Assembly: GCA_010909165.1 (NCBI GenBank)
Contig: MU008216.1
Location: 62,001 to 126,000 of the forward strand
DNA length: 64,000 nucleotides
Reading direction: 5' to 3'
DNA from: Anthoceros angustus
Taxonomy: Eukaryota > Streptophyta > Anthocerotopsida > Anthocerotales > Anthocerotaceae
Below, one piece after another: positions 23,971 through 36,710 of this stretch. Position 1 is the first letter of the stretch. Every line of letters begins with the position of its first letter. The notes beneath the pieces were generated by a model. The model was not told where the DNA came from. It saw nothing but the letters and a program-made list of their open reading frames with translations, and ran no database searches. The translations under genes were made by a program, and so were the position numbers.

Positions 23971-24938
23971 ATGACTGTTGCCGAGATTCCGTGTCAACTG
24001 CCTACCGCGCTCGATCCCACCTCGCCTCTTGTGGAAGACCTGATTCAGTTACCCATCGCCTTCCACTTCTGCTTAGAGAAGGACAGCAACAGCCAACTTT
24101 GTTTTATGACAGCGCGTTGTGGTTCTGCAGCTTATCGTGTTTGTCTAACACTTACAGGGGGGCACGGTACGGTGATTTGGAAGATGTGGAGGCTGCGCTC
24201 TCTCAAGGTGCTCTGATAAGTTCGCAGAATGTGCAGGGCTGCACAGGTGAGCTAGATATTTGCCTGCTTGTTGATGTTTATACAATTTTCTGAACATGGA
24301 TCAATTGCTGACCATTGTTTTCCATTCCTCGTGTCTCAGCACTACACATGGCAGCTGCAAATGGACATGTAGATGTTGTCCAATACCTGATCAATCATGG
24401 AGCTGTATTACTCCTCCGATCCAGCTTGTGGTCACTACACATTTTACATACAACTTCAGCAAAACCTTCAATCTGACTTGCTCTCTTCCTCACGGATTCT
24501 CAGGATGTGGACGCGAGAAATGTTGAGCACAATACCCCTCTTCACTGGGCAGCTTTGAACGGACAAAAGAGGGTAAGTCTTTGCCCCCATTGGTTTCAAA
24601 CTCGGGGACTTTCCTATGTGATATTTGGGCATCATCCAAATCAACTTCCTAACAAGGACGATGATTTTAGGTTGTGGAGGAATTGATTGCAAGAGGCGCG
24701 TCTGCATCTGTCTTGAACAGGTCTGTTGCCCAAAATTTTCACTGGGTGCAGTGGCAAATACTTTTGCCTGCCGTGCAAGCAGATGTGGCGTTATGTGTAA
24801 CCTTGTTCTTTGAAAACGGATATTAGATATGACCGTACACCATTGGATGAAGCCCTGGGTAGAAGTCAGCAGGAGGTTGTGGATGCTATTCATGCTGCGG
24901 TCGCAGCGGCCTCTCTCAACTCGGCCCACGTTAGTTGA
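23971..24938 (+). CDS. Small ankyrin-repeat protein (YAR1-like plant family)
   Basis: Five exons encode a protein of about 125-130 residues made of ankyrin repeats, a protein-interaction fold. Exons read ARYGDLEDVEAALSQGA (24158-24246), ALHMAAANGHVDVVQYLINHGA (about 24341-24405), NTPLHWAALNGQKR (to about 24572), VVEELIARGASASVLN (about 24671-24720) and YDRTPLDEALGRSQQEVVDA, ending in TGA at 24938. All internal junctions are GT-AG. The sequence matches short plant ankyrin proteins of about 140 residues such as the Arabidopsis At5g12320 type. The start is uncertain. ATG at 23971 with a 20-nt first exon (donor CC/GTGTCA) joins in frame to the acceptor at 24157, giving MTVAEIPGARYGD; this is my inference. 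Function is not known beyond likely scaffolding. Confidence 0.85.
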
Positions 24939-25609
24939 GCTCCGTAGGAATTGAGCTGTTGGATATGGACGCGACATCAGCAAGGTGTACAAGCACACGC
25001 AATTTTGATTAGGTACTTCCGAGATACTTCTCGTGCATCGGAATTATGGGAACTGCTGACAGCTCCTGCATTTCTGAGCAGTTCTCGAGCATTTCCCTCA
25101 AACTAAAACCTTCTAATCTTTTCAGCAGTAGGAATGGCCGAGTGGCTGTCTTAGCTGGTTCTGTTCTTGGCTACGCTGGCCAACTACCTCCAGAATGTCA
25201 GCTATGGGGATTTCATTCATGTCACCTATGGGGATTTCATTCATGTCACCTTTGCATCACACTGAGTTGACTAAGAGCACACACTCGGCTTTGGCAAACG
25301 ATGCTGCTCGGGCTAAACCATAGGCTGACGATCAATAGGCATCGGACCAACGATGCCTATTTGTCCAATGCCTATCGTTTCTTTAGTCAGGTCGGTTCTA
25401 CCCATTCCTCCCGATTTTTTAGTCAGGTCGGTTCTACCCATTCCTCCTGCTGGGTAGTGTACATATCCAACCCCCTCAAAAACGATTCGAGTACAGGGTG
25501 CAGACAAGTCGGAGGCATGAGCTTGCCTGAGGCCTGGAGGAGCCAAAACCAATATTAAAAACCGACCCATTTACAAGCCCTCTACTACTACTGTACATCG
25601 GTAATAGCC
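24939..25609. other. Intergenic, with two short direct duplications
   Basis: This lies between convergent ankyrin (+) and kinesin (-) 3' ends. CTATGGGGATTTCATTCATG is tandemly duplicated near 25202-25250, and TTAGTCAGGTCGGTTCTACC is duplicated near 25382 and 25420. A TGTAA motif downstream of the kinesin stop (25604-25608 region, minus strand) might serve polyadenylation. No further gene is seen. Confidence 0.5.
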
Positions 25610-28600
25610 TTACTTATTCCAGACTCGCTCCCTCTGAGCAGCAGCAGCCGGTTTCAGTCCGACGCGAGAGGGCCTGGCCCCGCTCAATACCCGCTGGGCA
25701 CCAGAGCCTGCCACAGTCCTAAGTGGTCGGGTTAAGCTAACTCGCAGTGTTGGAGCCGGCTTCTTTCTGTCCGCGGCGGATGACAGAGAACTCATCCGGT
25801 GGCTGTTCTGGTCGTCCCGTCTCTTTCGCATGTCCTCCAACTTCTCCGGGACCTTGCGAGTTGAGGGGTCCAGAATTGGTGCAGTGAACTGCATTGTGGA
25901 CCGCCGCAGGCTCGGTCTGACCACCCTGCTAGCTGTTCCTGGAGCGCGGTGAACAGGGCTGGCAGGTTCGTTGGAGAGCTCCACTGTGGTGGGCAATGGC
26001 AAAGGAAGCTCCTCGTAGGCTGCGTGGGCCCCCGTTTTCAGCACGAAAGAGCTTGGCAACATGGAGGAGCGCCTCGGCACGCCTGCAAAAGAAGCCCGCC
26101 CTGTTCGCCTTGGCATCAGTTTCTGGGGAGTTGGAGACGCAACCCTCAGGGCCATCATTTTCAGCTTGTCACTGATGCGATGCTCCGGGTCCATGTTCTC
26201 GTTCCGGAAACCTGAAGAGTCGGTGGAGCATTTCAGGACATTCTCCATGTTGTCGGATTGCCGGAGGTCGTACCCGAGCGCTCTCTCTAGCAGCGGTCGC
26301 CTGGGTCCTGAAGGCTCAGCAGTGCCCGCAGTCTCGACAGAACCACCGTCCTTCTGACCAGTTCTGGAGTCGGGAATGCTCCTGTCCATACTTGATTGCG
26401 CACTGAGGGAGGCCTCTGCCAGGCGGGATCTTCTCTCCGAAGTAACCTGGAGCTCCAACTCAGTGATGGTCTTGTCCCTGTCCCTAACCTGCCAACCATC
26501 AAATTTGAGAACAAGTGTCAGAATGTGGGAACATGAAACAAAGCAAGAGAGCAAGACCAGGAGGCGTCCGTTACCTTCTCAGTAAGAGCCTGACACAGTT
26601 GTTCTTTCATTTTAAGTTTGGTTTCTGCTGCCCGCAAACCATCTTCCAACTTCTTCAAGTCCTGTTTAGCTTTCTCCGCCTACAACATTGCTTGTGTTTG
26701 TCAGCGTACACACTCTTTGGACGTCTACAGTGCTGATCATAAATTCAGAGAAATACCTGTTGTTTGTATTTTAACATTTCCCCAGCATCGAGCTGCTTCT
26801 TGGCAGGGCCCAATTCGATGCCCCGTACTCTACTGGCAAAGTTTAATGAACAAACTGTCTCTCCAGCATCCGCCTCGTTGGGGCTGATCTGTACAAACAT
26901 AAGTGCTTTCGAATCTCCACCTGCGAAACAGGGATACGTCCTTCAGTCTTGGATGAAAGGGTACACTTGCTTGTACCTCGATTGTGCCGTTGATGGAAAA
27001 CGTACCTAGGGAATCCTGCAAAAGATGAGTCAGTTTCGAATTCCTATAGGGGATGTGGCTGCTCTTGGTAGTCAGAGCATAAATCACATCTCCAAGGGAA
27101 GCAAGAGACTTGTTGATATTCTGAGCTTCCTTCAGACGCTCTCCTTGCACATCACTTTTTGTCACTCGCTCGCTCCCAGCAAGATCCACCAGCCAAAGCT
27201 TGCTTCTTGTGCACTCGCACGTAAGCAAATTTTCTCCTTTCACCATAATGCAGAGCATGCTGCACACAAGAGCCGGGTTGAGAATAGAGTGACTATCAAC
27301 AAACCAATCCTGCGTGCCGCAATCAGGTCAGAAGTCGTACAAGTGTGATCTGCTACTGTGCTCGTTCGAGTTCGTTGAGCCCACAGCTCTGGCGTTGCTG
27401 CCAGATTGCAATACCTCCCATACTTCAGACATGCAATGTACTTCAGCCTCAATGAGCCCGGGAACATGGTGCACGCCGTCAGACATCTGCTTGATTTCCA
27501 ACCTAAAATCCATAAAACAACACACAATTCAGCTAAGAGACGTGAGACGGCAAATGTTAATTACCCAGTCTCTCGAAGCTCACTTTTTTTGACCTTGACC
27601 CGGAAGGCTGGGTGAGGTGAGCAAGTCCCGAATTTGCTCGTTATAAACCTCCAGGACGCTGACAGAAATTTCGTATCGAAACTGTCCGCTCCTGTCTAAT
27701 GCAACACGAAATAACTCTTCGAGGGTCCGATAATTCACCCCCCTGTTGTCTGGGCTCCCAAGCATTGTAAAAGTTTTACCCGTCCCAGTCTGCCCATACG
27801 CAAAAATGCAAACATTGTAGCCATCCAACACTGATACAACTACAGGAGCAGTGTCGGCAAAAACGTCCTCTGCAGTCACAGACCTTTATATCAGAACACG
27901 TAAGAGATGATCTCCGCAAAAGCTGACGCAACAATGAACAAAAGTGTAACGGTGCAGTGCCTTGGCCATCCTGCGGACTGAACACTCGATCAAATTTGAA
28001 GACCTTTTTGCCACCAGGTCCAGTTCTCAAGGCAAGCTCATTATCTTTCTCAAAATCTACTATAGCAGATGAACCCACCGCCCGTTCCGCTAGACTGAGC
28101 GGACGGCATCGGCAGAAAACTCTGATATTCCCTGGAGCATGCAAGGTAAACGATATCAAATAAAACTCATGTCTTGAGACAACTGTCGCTAGTTTTCACA
28201 TGCACGATGAAATGTAGCCTGTCCCCCTGTACTCACCTTTCAGCTCCAGAACTTTGTTATATAGTCGTCGCCTCTCCTGACTTTCTTCCAAAAACTTGGC
28301 TTTCAGGACTTGATTCTCCTTGACTGCAATTGCTCCTGTCGCGTTAGCGCCTATCGGTAGCACAATCATCCTGGAGAGATACAGAATGGGCAACTGAAAC
28401 TTGCCTAGCTCTTGCACGGATCCTGACAAGCTCCCAATCTCGGGGAAAGAAGCCGTCCATTCTTTAGCCTCCTTGGACAGAGCAGCATGCCTCTCACGCA
28501 GGACCTGCACTTGCCAAATAAAAAATAGAGGACCACGTCAGACAAGACATGGTACTCCAAGCCAATGAGTGTCCATGTGAAGTCCCTTAGACAGCCATAC

Positions 28601-31600
28601 TGCGACAAACAAACAACAAACCTGTGCCTCTTGAAAGACATTCTGCAAAGACTTCCTCCATCTTGTCACGTCTGTTTCACATTTCTCCTTCAATTCCTTT
28701 AGTTCATCTTGTTGCGTCTCAACTACATTTGCTGTCAGACCAAGCGCACAGTGTAAACTGTACTGGCAAGTTGGAAGTTTTACAGATTCGGAGGGTCATG
28801 GGTCCAACTCACCTAAAGTGTCGATGTAGAAGGTCTTAGATGTGAGGTCATTTCGCAGCCTCTCATTTTCTGTCTGAGACTCCTCAAGTGAAATCCATGC
28901 TGCATGACATTCTTTCTTCAACTCCTCCAGCTTCAGCTCGTAGTCTTTAACACACTGCCTGGCCCTTGACCGCATCTGCACTTATCAGACTGTGAGAACA
29001 GCTTCTTTCAACATGAGCGGTATCAGAATCTATGACGAGAAGCTTCACAATCAAAGTTGCACCTGTTGCCGACGGACTTCATCTTCCTTCGATTGTAAAC
29101 GGCTCACATCCAACTGGCGAAGCTCAGTAACACAATGAGTCACAACATCTGAGATTTCCTCTGGTGCAGAATATGTTCCAGAACTGCAAACCTCGCCATG
29201 CTGGTCATTCAGATCTGCTCAAGGAAACAAACATTAACTCTGACAGCCTTATCGACAGAGGCCGGCACAATCAAGATGATTCTGAGATAGAAGCTATACC
29301 TGCCGCTGGAGGTCGCAGTAGGCATATTGCACTGATTGTGGGACTTCCACAGACACCTTCGAAAAATATGGAAAGAGCACCAGTTGAGACAGAAGTCTGA
29401 ACACTTAGTACCAGGGCTTTGTTGGAGCCAGCCAAGGAGTACACATCCAGCTCTGAAACCGCCTGTTGACACAGGCAACACTGGTTAGAGCAAAGTAAGG
29501 CAGCACACCCCGGAAATACAACCAGTGGCGTGAACAGTACCTTCTGCCCTTGGATGCTGATATCAAAAACTCGCATACCAGGAGGACCACTAGTGAAGAT
29601 GATCTCAGCGAAATGGAGGTTAACGATATACTCCCCCCTTGTGAGATTTGGGATAACATACGAGACATTTCCATATCTTGCGGTCTGGTAAAGTGAAGGC
29701 TCCTGTGTTTGGTAGATCCCTTCCTCTGTCCTGAAGACATCCCCCCCGTTGAAGTATCGGTCCTCAACAAAGTCAATTCCAAAAGTACGACTTGATAATT
29801 CACCCCCGCCCGCATTGATTGCTATAACCAGGTCTGCAAAGGTATAAAACCTTCACTGGTTAGCAATACCTTACAGAATCTGAGCAAAGAAACAAACAAG
29901 TGCCGCCAGACTACCTATCCCATAGATGAGTTGCCTCATATGTGACAACAGACATACCAGGTGCAAGGTTGAGAAGGTGCTCCTCCTTCAAAATCTGAAA
30001 ACTCATTATGCCACTAGTTGAGTTGGAGAATGAGGGAACTTGATATGCTACATCCCTTTCAGCAAGCTCTAGCTTGCCACTCATAAGCGATTGAGAATCC
30101 TGGCCTTTGGATGTAACCACCTGGCACTCCTCGACGTCAGCATGGCCACAAGGACCTTCACTCATCAGGGCTGCACCTTGTGAGAATGTGTGTTGCTGCT
30201 CCCACCCACGGATCCCTGCCGTTACTAAACTAGTTCTGTTCAGCGTATCAGCTGCTACATAATCTAGCATTGTTGTTGCATGGTTGACATCCTCCTCACA
30301 GCTCATGGCTCCTTCACCAGTTTGAGACGAATCCCAGCTGGAGCAGACCTTCTCACCACCTCTTTCTGTATCAGAAATCTCTACTGCATCCTGACCTACA
30401 TCTGAGCACTGGGCTTCAGAGCCAAATATTCTAGGAGTTCCCGTTTCCTCGAGCTGCACTGTAACAGCCTCAGGCACTGGTGAAGTTCCTAGGGGCCCCC
30501 CTTCTGGTAAACAGGAGCCATGGATGTCAGCACCACCAACAGCAGACGCTCTCTCGGTGCAGTCAAAAGCTATTGACTCAAACCTCGAAGCTGTTGAGTA
30601 TTGATTCCATTCAGAGGCCAGCAATTGCTTCAAACTGTTTTTTGAGTCACTACTGAACCTCTCTGCAAATTCAAATATGACAGTCAAGTAAAAGGAGGCA
30701 TGTCAAGCAAGCCACTCGGACACACGGGTGGTTCCTTCACAGGGTGGTTCCACGGGTTGCAAAAGATGGCACTCACCCCGCTTTGTTGAGCTCATAGGAC
30801 TCCAGGGGGAGGCTGCATCATCTACTGACGTCCGGCGTTTTACAATACTTCCTGCATAGGCCAAACAGTGGGTGAGAAATGAACAATACTGTAGAAAGCT
30901 AGAGAGTATGCAGAGTGTCAGACAGAAGCCGCCTCCTCAGCAAAATAAGCTGCCCTCAACTGATGCCTGGGACATCTCCAGCTGTCCACTGTCGACAAAG
31001 GCGTTACTCATGCAAAACTATGTGTTCTCCCATCTTATCATCTATGCCTTACAGATTGCAGAGCATGACCTGTATCCCAGGTTCTCTATTGTAAAATTGT
31101 TACTGCTGTGTTCTTTGCTTCGGGTGCAATTCAACAATTCTTACTGATTGGATAACAGCCACCGCCGTTTGACCAACAGCGTTTCCATACAGCGTGCCGT
31201 ATACTTTGGGCAGCACGAAGGGCCTGTGAAAATAAGGGCCACCTGACAAGTAAGATTGACTGCTCATACGGTTTTAGACAATTATCTCCCTCGGTTCAAG
31301 ATTTAGCACAGCTACAGCATCCTCATTCACAATTTCTTCCTCGGACCACACAGTCCAGTTCTTTAGACGACATTGTCCTGCAAAGACAAAGTCTTAAATC
31401 GGGAGATAGACGGCTACTTCATGCAGACGGTAGACTGTGGACTAGGTAGGGAAAAGGCCCTGTCAGCCCGCGTGCTAAAATGCCCCTAAGAAGGAAGAGT
31501 TGGCAGCACATACCCTTCTGTTCAGGGGAGACAATGTCATGGCGACCAGGCTCCGTTTGCAAAAACCCTGTCTCTTGCTCAGCCTCCGCTAGTCCCGCCT

Positions 31601-31613
31601 CCAATCGCACCAT
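25610..31613 (-). CDS. Malectin-domain kinesin-14 (MDKIN type)
   Basis: A multi-exon microtubule motor. Order from the N-terminus: a short 5' exon set starting ATG 31613 ([14 protein letters not shown]); a long acidic, probably disordered exon (30664-29958); a malectin/di-glucose-binding domain (29834-29541, 29462-29300; [34 protein letters not shown]); coiled coil (about 29220-28200); neck and motor. The neck/motor junction [15 protein letters not shown] is typical of kinesin-14. The motor has P-loop GQTGTGKT (about 27790-27771), switch [11 protein letters not shown], switch II DLAGSE (about 27185) and [14 protein letters not shown] basic Ser/Pro-rich tail ends at 25610. Arabidopsis has two such malectin kinesins (At1g72250, At2g22610). 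All catalytic motifs are intact, so it is probably functional. The exons between 31513 and 30852 are uncertain. Confidence 0.92.
27870..27960 (-). other. Probable GC-AG intron in the kinesin motor
   Basis: The exon ending ...FSPQDGQ has no GT donor at the expected place. Using GGCCAAG/GCACTG as a GC donor and GACTGCAG as acceptor gives a 91-nt intron. The join reads DGQ-E-DVFADT, matching the usual kinesin-14 sequence around the motor. A GT-donor alternative would add residues there. Confidence 0.5.
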
Positions 31614-32295
31614 CTGCCAATCCTCCGAGAAGCGCAGGCTGCGGGAAACCTCCTCGGCGCACGGAAAAGCAGCCGCTTGAGCTACAGGGACACCGCTTGT
31701 AAGCAGCCGAACACAGCATTAAGCACTACCAGTGCCTGGGCGGCGCTGCCTGAAATTCGGCAGTCGACGGAGAAACGAAGCCGCGCAGGGCGCAATCCCT
31801 GGAAACGCCTCACCAGCCAGCCAGGTTTGCACCAGGACAGGACAACCGAAATCGAGCGAGCGCAGGACCAGCAGCAGCAGGAAGGGAAGGCAGGAGGACA
31901 AGAATGGGTCGCCCGCGGGAGGCAGCAGGAAGACGAAGAAACGCAATGCCCCAGCCACCGGACTAGACGGGGACTATCGGCCTGACAGAATGTGGCTTCC
32001 CATGAGGAGCTGTAGGCCTGTCGGGACACGGGAGGCTGCCGTCCCAGGCACACGAGCGAGGCCCAACGGGCAAATTTGCACGATTCAAATGTGGCCGCGG
32101 ATTCGCATCGGACGCTCCACATCGTCCCACTAGCCGGGTTTAAACCGGGGGGTTTGGATAGCCGTTGGGACCGGACCGTCATGAAAGGAGACGGCAGGCA
32201 AGCACACATCCGGTATGGTGTTAACTTCGTATTACTGGATCTATCCGGGATCGGACAACGTCCAAATGTGCGCAGTTTCTCGCTCGTTCCCTAAG

Positions 32296-35200
32296 CTACC
32301 TTCCCTCCGGGAGGTTTTCCTTGAAACTCGGCTCAGGGCTCCTAGCAGGGCTGACTGTCCTGCTTTCGGACACGGCCAAGGCAGCTCTCAATTCCGTCAA
32401 AACCTGGGCAATATTGGGTCGGTTGGCTGGATGTCGATCAAGGCACCTCATAATCAGAGCTGCCAACATTTCTACGCCCAAGGATGAAGCAAAACCGATC
32501 AGACTAGGATCCAAGACATTGGATAGTAAGTTCGCCCGTAGGTGTGGAAGCGCCTGAGTGAGCAAGGGATAATCGTCAGGTATCGTAACATGCAATAGCG
32601 ATGCGCTAATCGCAGCTTGCAGATGGGTGCTGGACTGGAATGAAAAACTTACCCATGCTGCCAGGTTGTATTCATCTGGAGGAAGATGTGCAGCCAGGGG
32701 CTCCCGAGCGCAAAGCATCTCCAGGAGGACAATGCCAAAGCTGTAAACGTCACTCTTTTCTGTGAGCTGCTGGGTTGAGTAGTACCTGTGACACAACAAA
32801 AGTTTAGTCAGGTCCAAGCTTTCCGCAGGGAAGGTCCTTATTCCAATCACAACCGATGGGCATCGCTAGCAACACGTAGAAACACAGGAGGAACAAAGTT
32901 CCTGGCTTACTTACTCGGGGTCAAGGTAGCCCGCCGTACCCTTCACCAATGTTGTCACATGGGTTGCGTCTGCGTTTACAACCAGCCTAGACAAGCCAAA
33001 ATCACACACTCTTGCTCCCATATTGGCATCCAGGAGGATATTGTTGCTTTTGACGTCTCGGTGGATGATCCTGGGATCACAGTGGTTATGGAGGTAGTCG
33101 ATACCTGCATTCCCATGCGTGCTCCGTCACGTGCGTACAAAGGGTCTATCATACAGACTGACCAAAAAAACATTTAGCAGGAATACCTGTTGCCGCCCCA
33201 ATTGCTATTCTCAACCTTGCCTTGAAGTCCAGATGTTTTATCCCAGCTTGCGGCCCTACAATTTCAGTCTGCTCAAGCGAATCTTTTCACAGACCTGGAA
33301 TGCATGGTATATAACGTCGGAGTGGCTTAACACTCACCGTATAAGTGGTCTGCCAGCGTGCCGTTTGGGATATACTCATAGACAAGACCCTGCTTGCCAG
33401 CTTCTTCGCAATAGCCCAGAAGTGTCACAAGATTTGGGTGGTGGACGCCAGAGAGCAAACTCACCTTCAGACACAGAACGGGACAATGGGTATCATCAGA
33501 CTAAATAAAACTAGTTGAAGCCAAGCACAGAGTTGCACAGGTAGCACAAATGTAGATGATTTAAAGACAAGTACACTACCTCGTTGGCAAACGAAGTTTC
33601 CCCAAACCGAGATGAGTCTGCCCTTATCTTTACCGCGATTTCTTGTCCTCCTGGAAGTTGGCCGTAGAAGACAGATCCAAAACCTCCCTTCCCAAGGATG
33701 TCTTTAAAATGTTTGGTGGCAGCATTGAGTTCCTTCAAGGAGAATCGTTTGGCAGTGCCCCAGTGTCTAAGATCACGTTCTGGCACATCTGTGTCACCCT
33801 TCAAAAGATGAGGCAATTTGAAGCACCAGACTGAATGGACTACAAATGCACATCTCCAAATCAACCAACCATGCATAACGTGGGTAGGACTTCACTCACT
33901 TTCTATACTTTCCGGAGGAGGTTTTCGTTTCTTCCAACAAACTATTCCAGCGCAGGTTGCAGCTACGACGAGCAAAACAGCTCCTATGGAGACACCTGCA
34001 ATGACCATCGAGTTCAACTTCCGATTGCCGCTACCACTTGGAGCCCCTGAGGCGGGCGCTGTAGCACAATCCTTCTTACCCAAGCAGGGATTCCCAAGGA
34101 AACTGCACGGGGCTATAACAACTAGTTATTCACGAGCAGAAAAAGAGGAACACAACAACAAGAGGTGGAAGGAACGACAAGTTCTATTGCAGCAAATCAA
34201 AAGTATACAAGACTTACTTAAACATCAGATTTTGTCGATTAAAAATTGAGTCTGGTATGGTTCCTGAAAGATCATTGTTCGACACATCCCTGAAGCACGG
34301 CAAAGGGTCATCATTGACACGAAGCAAGCCAATCGAGTTCTTACTGCTCAAAAACACATTCATTAGCATAGTTTCTTACAGTCGCGAAAGCCTGGCAAGT
34401 TCACCCAAATTCTCTGGAATACTACCCCGAAGGCGATTGTTTGACATGTCCCTGAACATGAACAGGACTGTTAGAGAAGGAAAAAGCTGTGTTTGCAGGG
34501 TACACTCAAAGCACAGTGAAGGTGCATAGAAAACACCGATGCTTACAGAATTTGAAGTGCAACATCCGTGCTAAAATCTGGAATCGCGGTAAAAAGGTTA
34601 TGGCTCACATTCCTGGCATGCAACTTGTCGTGAGGAATACCCATACACCAGAGGTGCAGTAAAACATTGCAAACACATGGCTAGAATGTTGCACCGGCAT
34701 CAGCACCATTTCTCTAAGCATCACTCAAGCTGGCGGCGAATCTGTCAATATGTTAAAAGGAGGAGATAACTCACAACACTTGAAGCTGCGGAAGGCCCGT
34801 CACGTGAATAAGATCAAAATTCAGAGAATTGTTTTCGAGCTCTCTGCATGACGGCGCAACATAGCACAGTGTCAGACTCCCACCACATCCTGCAGACTTG
34901 TCCAACAGAGAGAAGAAACGACAAAACAGAGAGGACTTGTAGCATCCACTCGCATGTAAAACGCAGATTTCATACAATGTAAGTAGTGCAGACATGTCCG
35001 GGAGAGAGTACAGCAGAGCTGGGGCTGGGAGGTAACCAGACAAGTGCCTGAACATATAACCAGCATCACAAAGTCAGAGCACAGCACGTTGAAGGTCAGC
35101 GGCAGCATGCAAACGTATCAAAGAGAAAGAACATGTTCACCCACAATGCCGTGATCCTGGGTTGATCTTCAAAAGAGCATTCCACTCGTTGCCATGGAAT

Positions 35201-36710
35201 GGGAAGGCAAGGATCCCAGCTGTCCCAGTCTCCAATGGCTGAATAGTCACTTCTGACATGTTGCAGGGCATTTGCTGCCAAAAATAGAGAACGACAGACA
35301 AATTAGCTCTGGCTTCCTTGTGACCACGACAGCAAAATACAATATAACCGACATTAAAAGACTGGTTGTTGGTACCGACATACCATCCTGTGAGTTTGTC
35401 TGAGGAGCAGGAGAGATTTCTTCATAAACTTCAAGAGCATTCAGAAATGGAACGCCCCCCATTGCTACCACCGTGTAGTTTAACCAGTTGGATGTAAGAA
35501 TTCTGAAAGGGCTGGTTGTTGCCACAAAGTTCTGAGAGACATTGAAAGTTTCATTGAAATCGCCATTCGCTGTGATAAACAAAGCTCCAGAAGTCCCGTT
35601 CAGATTGGCGAAGTAGCCTATCACAGAATAGTTCTTAGCTTCGGATGTCAGTCGAAGGGAATACGTCAAACTATTCTGAGAGACCACCTCTGTAGCTGTT
35701 TGAAGAACCGAAAGGGGAGGAGAGTCGCTAGCAACCCCAGCTAAGTCAACTGACACATTGGTACTGATAGCAACAGAAGCATTAGGCTTGTAGCTCTGGT
35801 CTGATATCCACAGTCTGTCATAAGAATCAAGTGGGAACCTGTATCAAACAGGAAACAAAAGCTGGAATAAGAAGGGCGAGACTTGAACACATTGAGGCCC
35901 TGCCTGTAGGAGAAACTAAGTCCGGGATGGGACCATCAGGTCTTGCGAAAAGAAAGCGCGAGAGTGCCATGGTCAGGTTTTATACCTCACAACCTGAGCA
36001 CCCCCGCAATCGATGCGATAAACTGCTCGGAGAAGGACACCAGGAGCAGGAACTTTGTAGGAACCTGACGGCAGGGGGCGAACTTCGAGCAGAGAAATGA
36101 CAGGAGCCCCTCTATCCGGCTGAGGCAGCAAGCAAAACGGCACAGAATCGGCCTCTCCATCAATAATGAACTCTTCAACCACATTATCCGTGACGTTTAG
36201 GTCGACAGTGGCGACAGCTGTGGTCTTCACGAACACTTGAAAGGCCGGAGGTTGCTCATGCCTATCGTAGTTGCCATACCGAAAGGTTCCCCTGACCAAA
36301 TGCCGCCCGGCGGAGAGATTCAAGCTGTAGCAATTCAAGTTGCGGTTGTCATCCAGGATCGGAAAATATCGAAGAAACGCGCCGCTCCCGTCAACAACGC
36401 CACCTATCCTCGACGGAATCCCCGATCTAAGATTATCCGGCACGTACGTCAGGTTATTCCAAACAAAGCTAGCATCCGCTCCGCAAGCCAGGTTCACAAA
36501 GCCGGGCGCTGCAAACGCACAACACGCACAGACTGGAGCGGCTTAGGAAGGCAGTCGCACAAAAACGCACCAAACAAGTCCGGAACAAGAGAACCATAAA
36601 AGAATCACAATATGAGCTCCCGCACCATCTGGAGCAGCCGTTGCAGCTGGCCCGGTCCATTGCAGTACGAGCCACACCAAGAGGAAGTGCCGCAGGCTTA
36701 GTTCCATCAT
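32296..36710 (-). CDS. Malectin-like LRR receptor-like kinase
   Basis: A plasma-membrane receptor kinase spread over about 15 exons. ATG 36710 starts a signal peptide ([16 protein letters not shown]...). A large extracellular malectin-like region follows (about 36490-35390; [40 protein letters not shown]). Next comes the [17 protein letters not shown] cap (about 35200) and about four LRRs, each in its own exon ([17 protein letters not shown] near 34440, [13 protein letters not shown] near 34290). A transmembrane helix lies near 34010-33950, with WKKRK stop-transfer. The kinase has [17 protein letters not shown] (Lys), [18 protein letters not shown] and GTAGYLDPE, so it is a catalytically complete RD kinase. 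It ends TAG at 32296. The architecture fits the SHR5/LRR-VIII or LRR-I type malectin RLKs; ligand unknown. It lies head-to-tail upstream of the malectin kinesin. Confidence 0.93.

Noticed and set aside
25120-25200. tRNA-like GGCCGAGTGGC sequence
   Set aside because: Resembles a D-arm of a Leu/Ser tRNA, but no T-arm GTTCRA box or acceptor-stem pairing could be found at the right distance.
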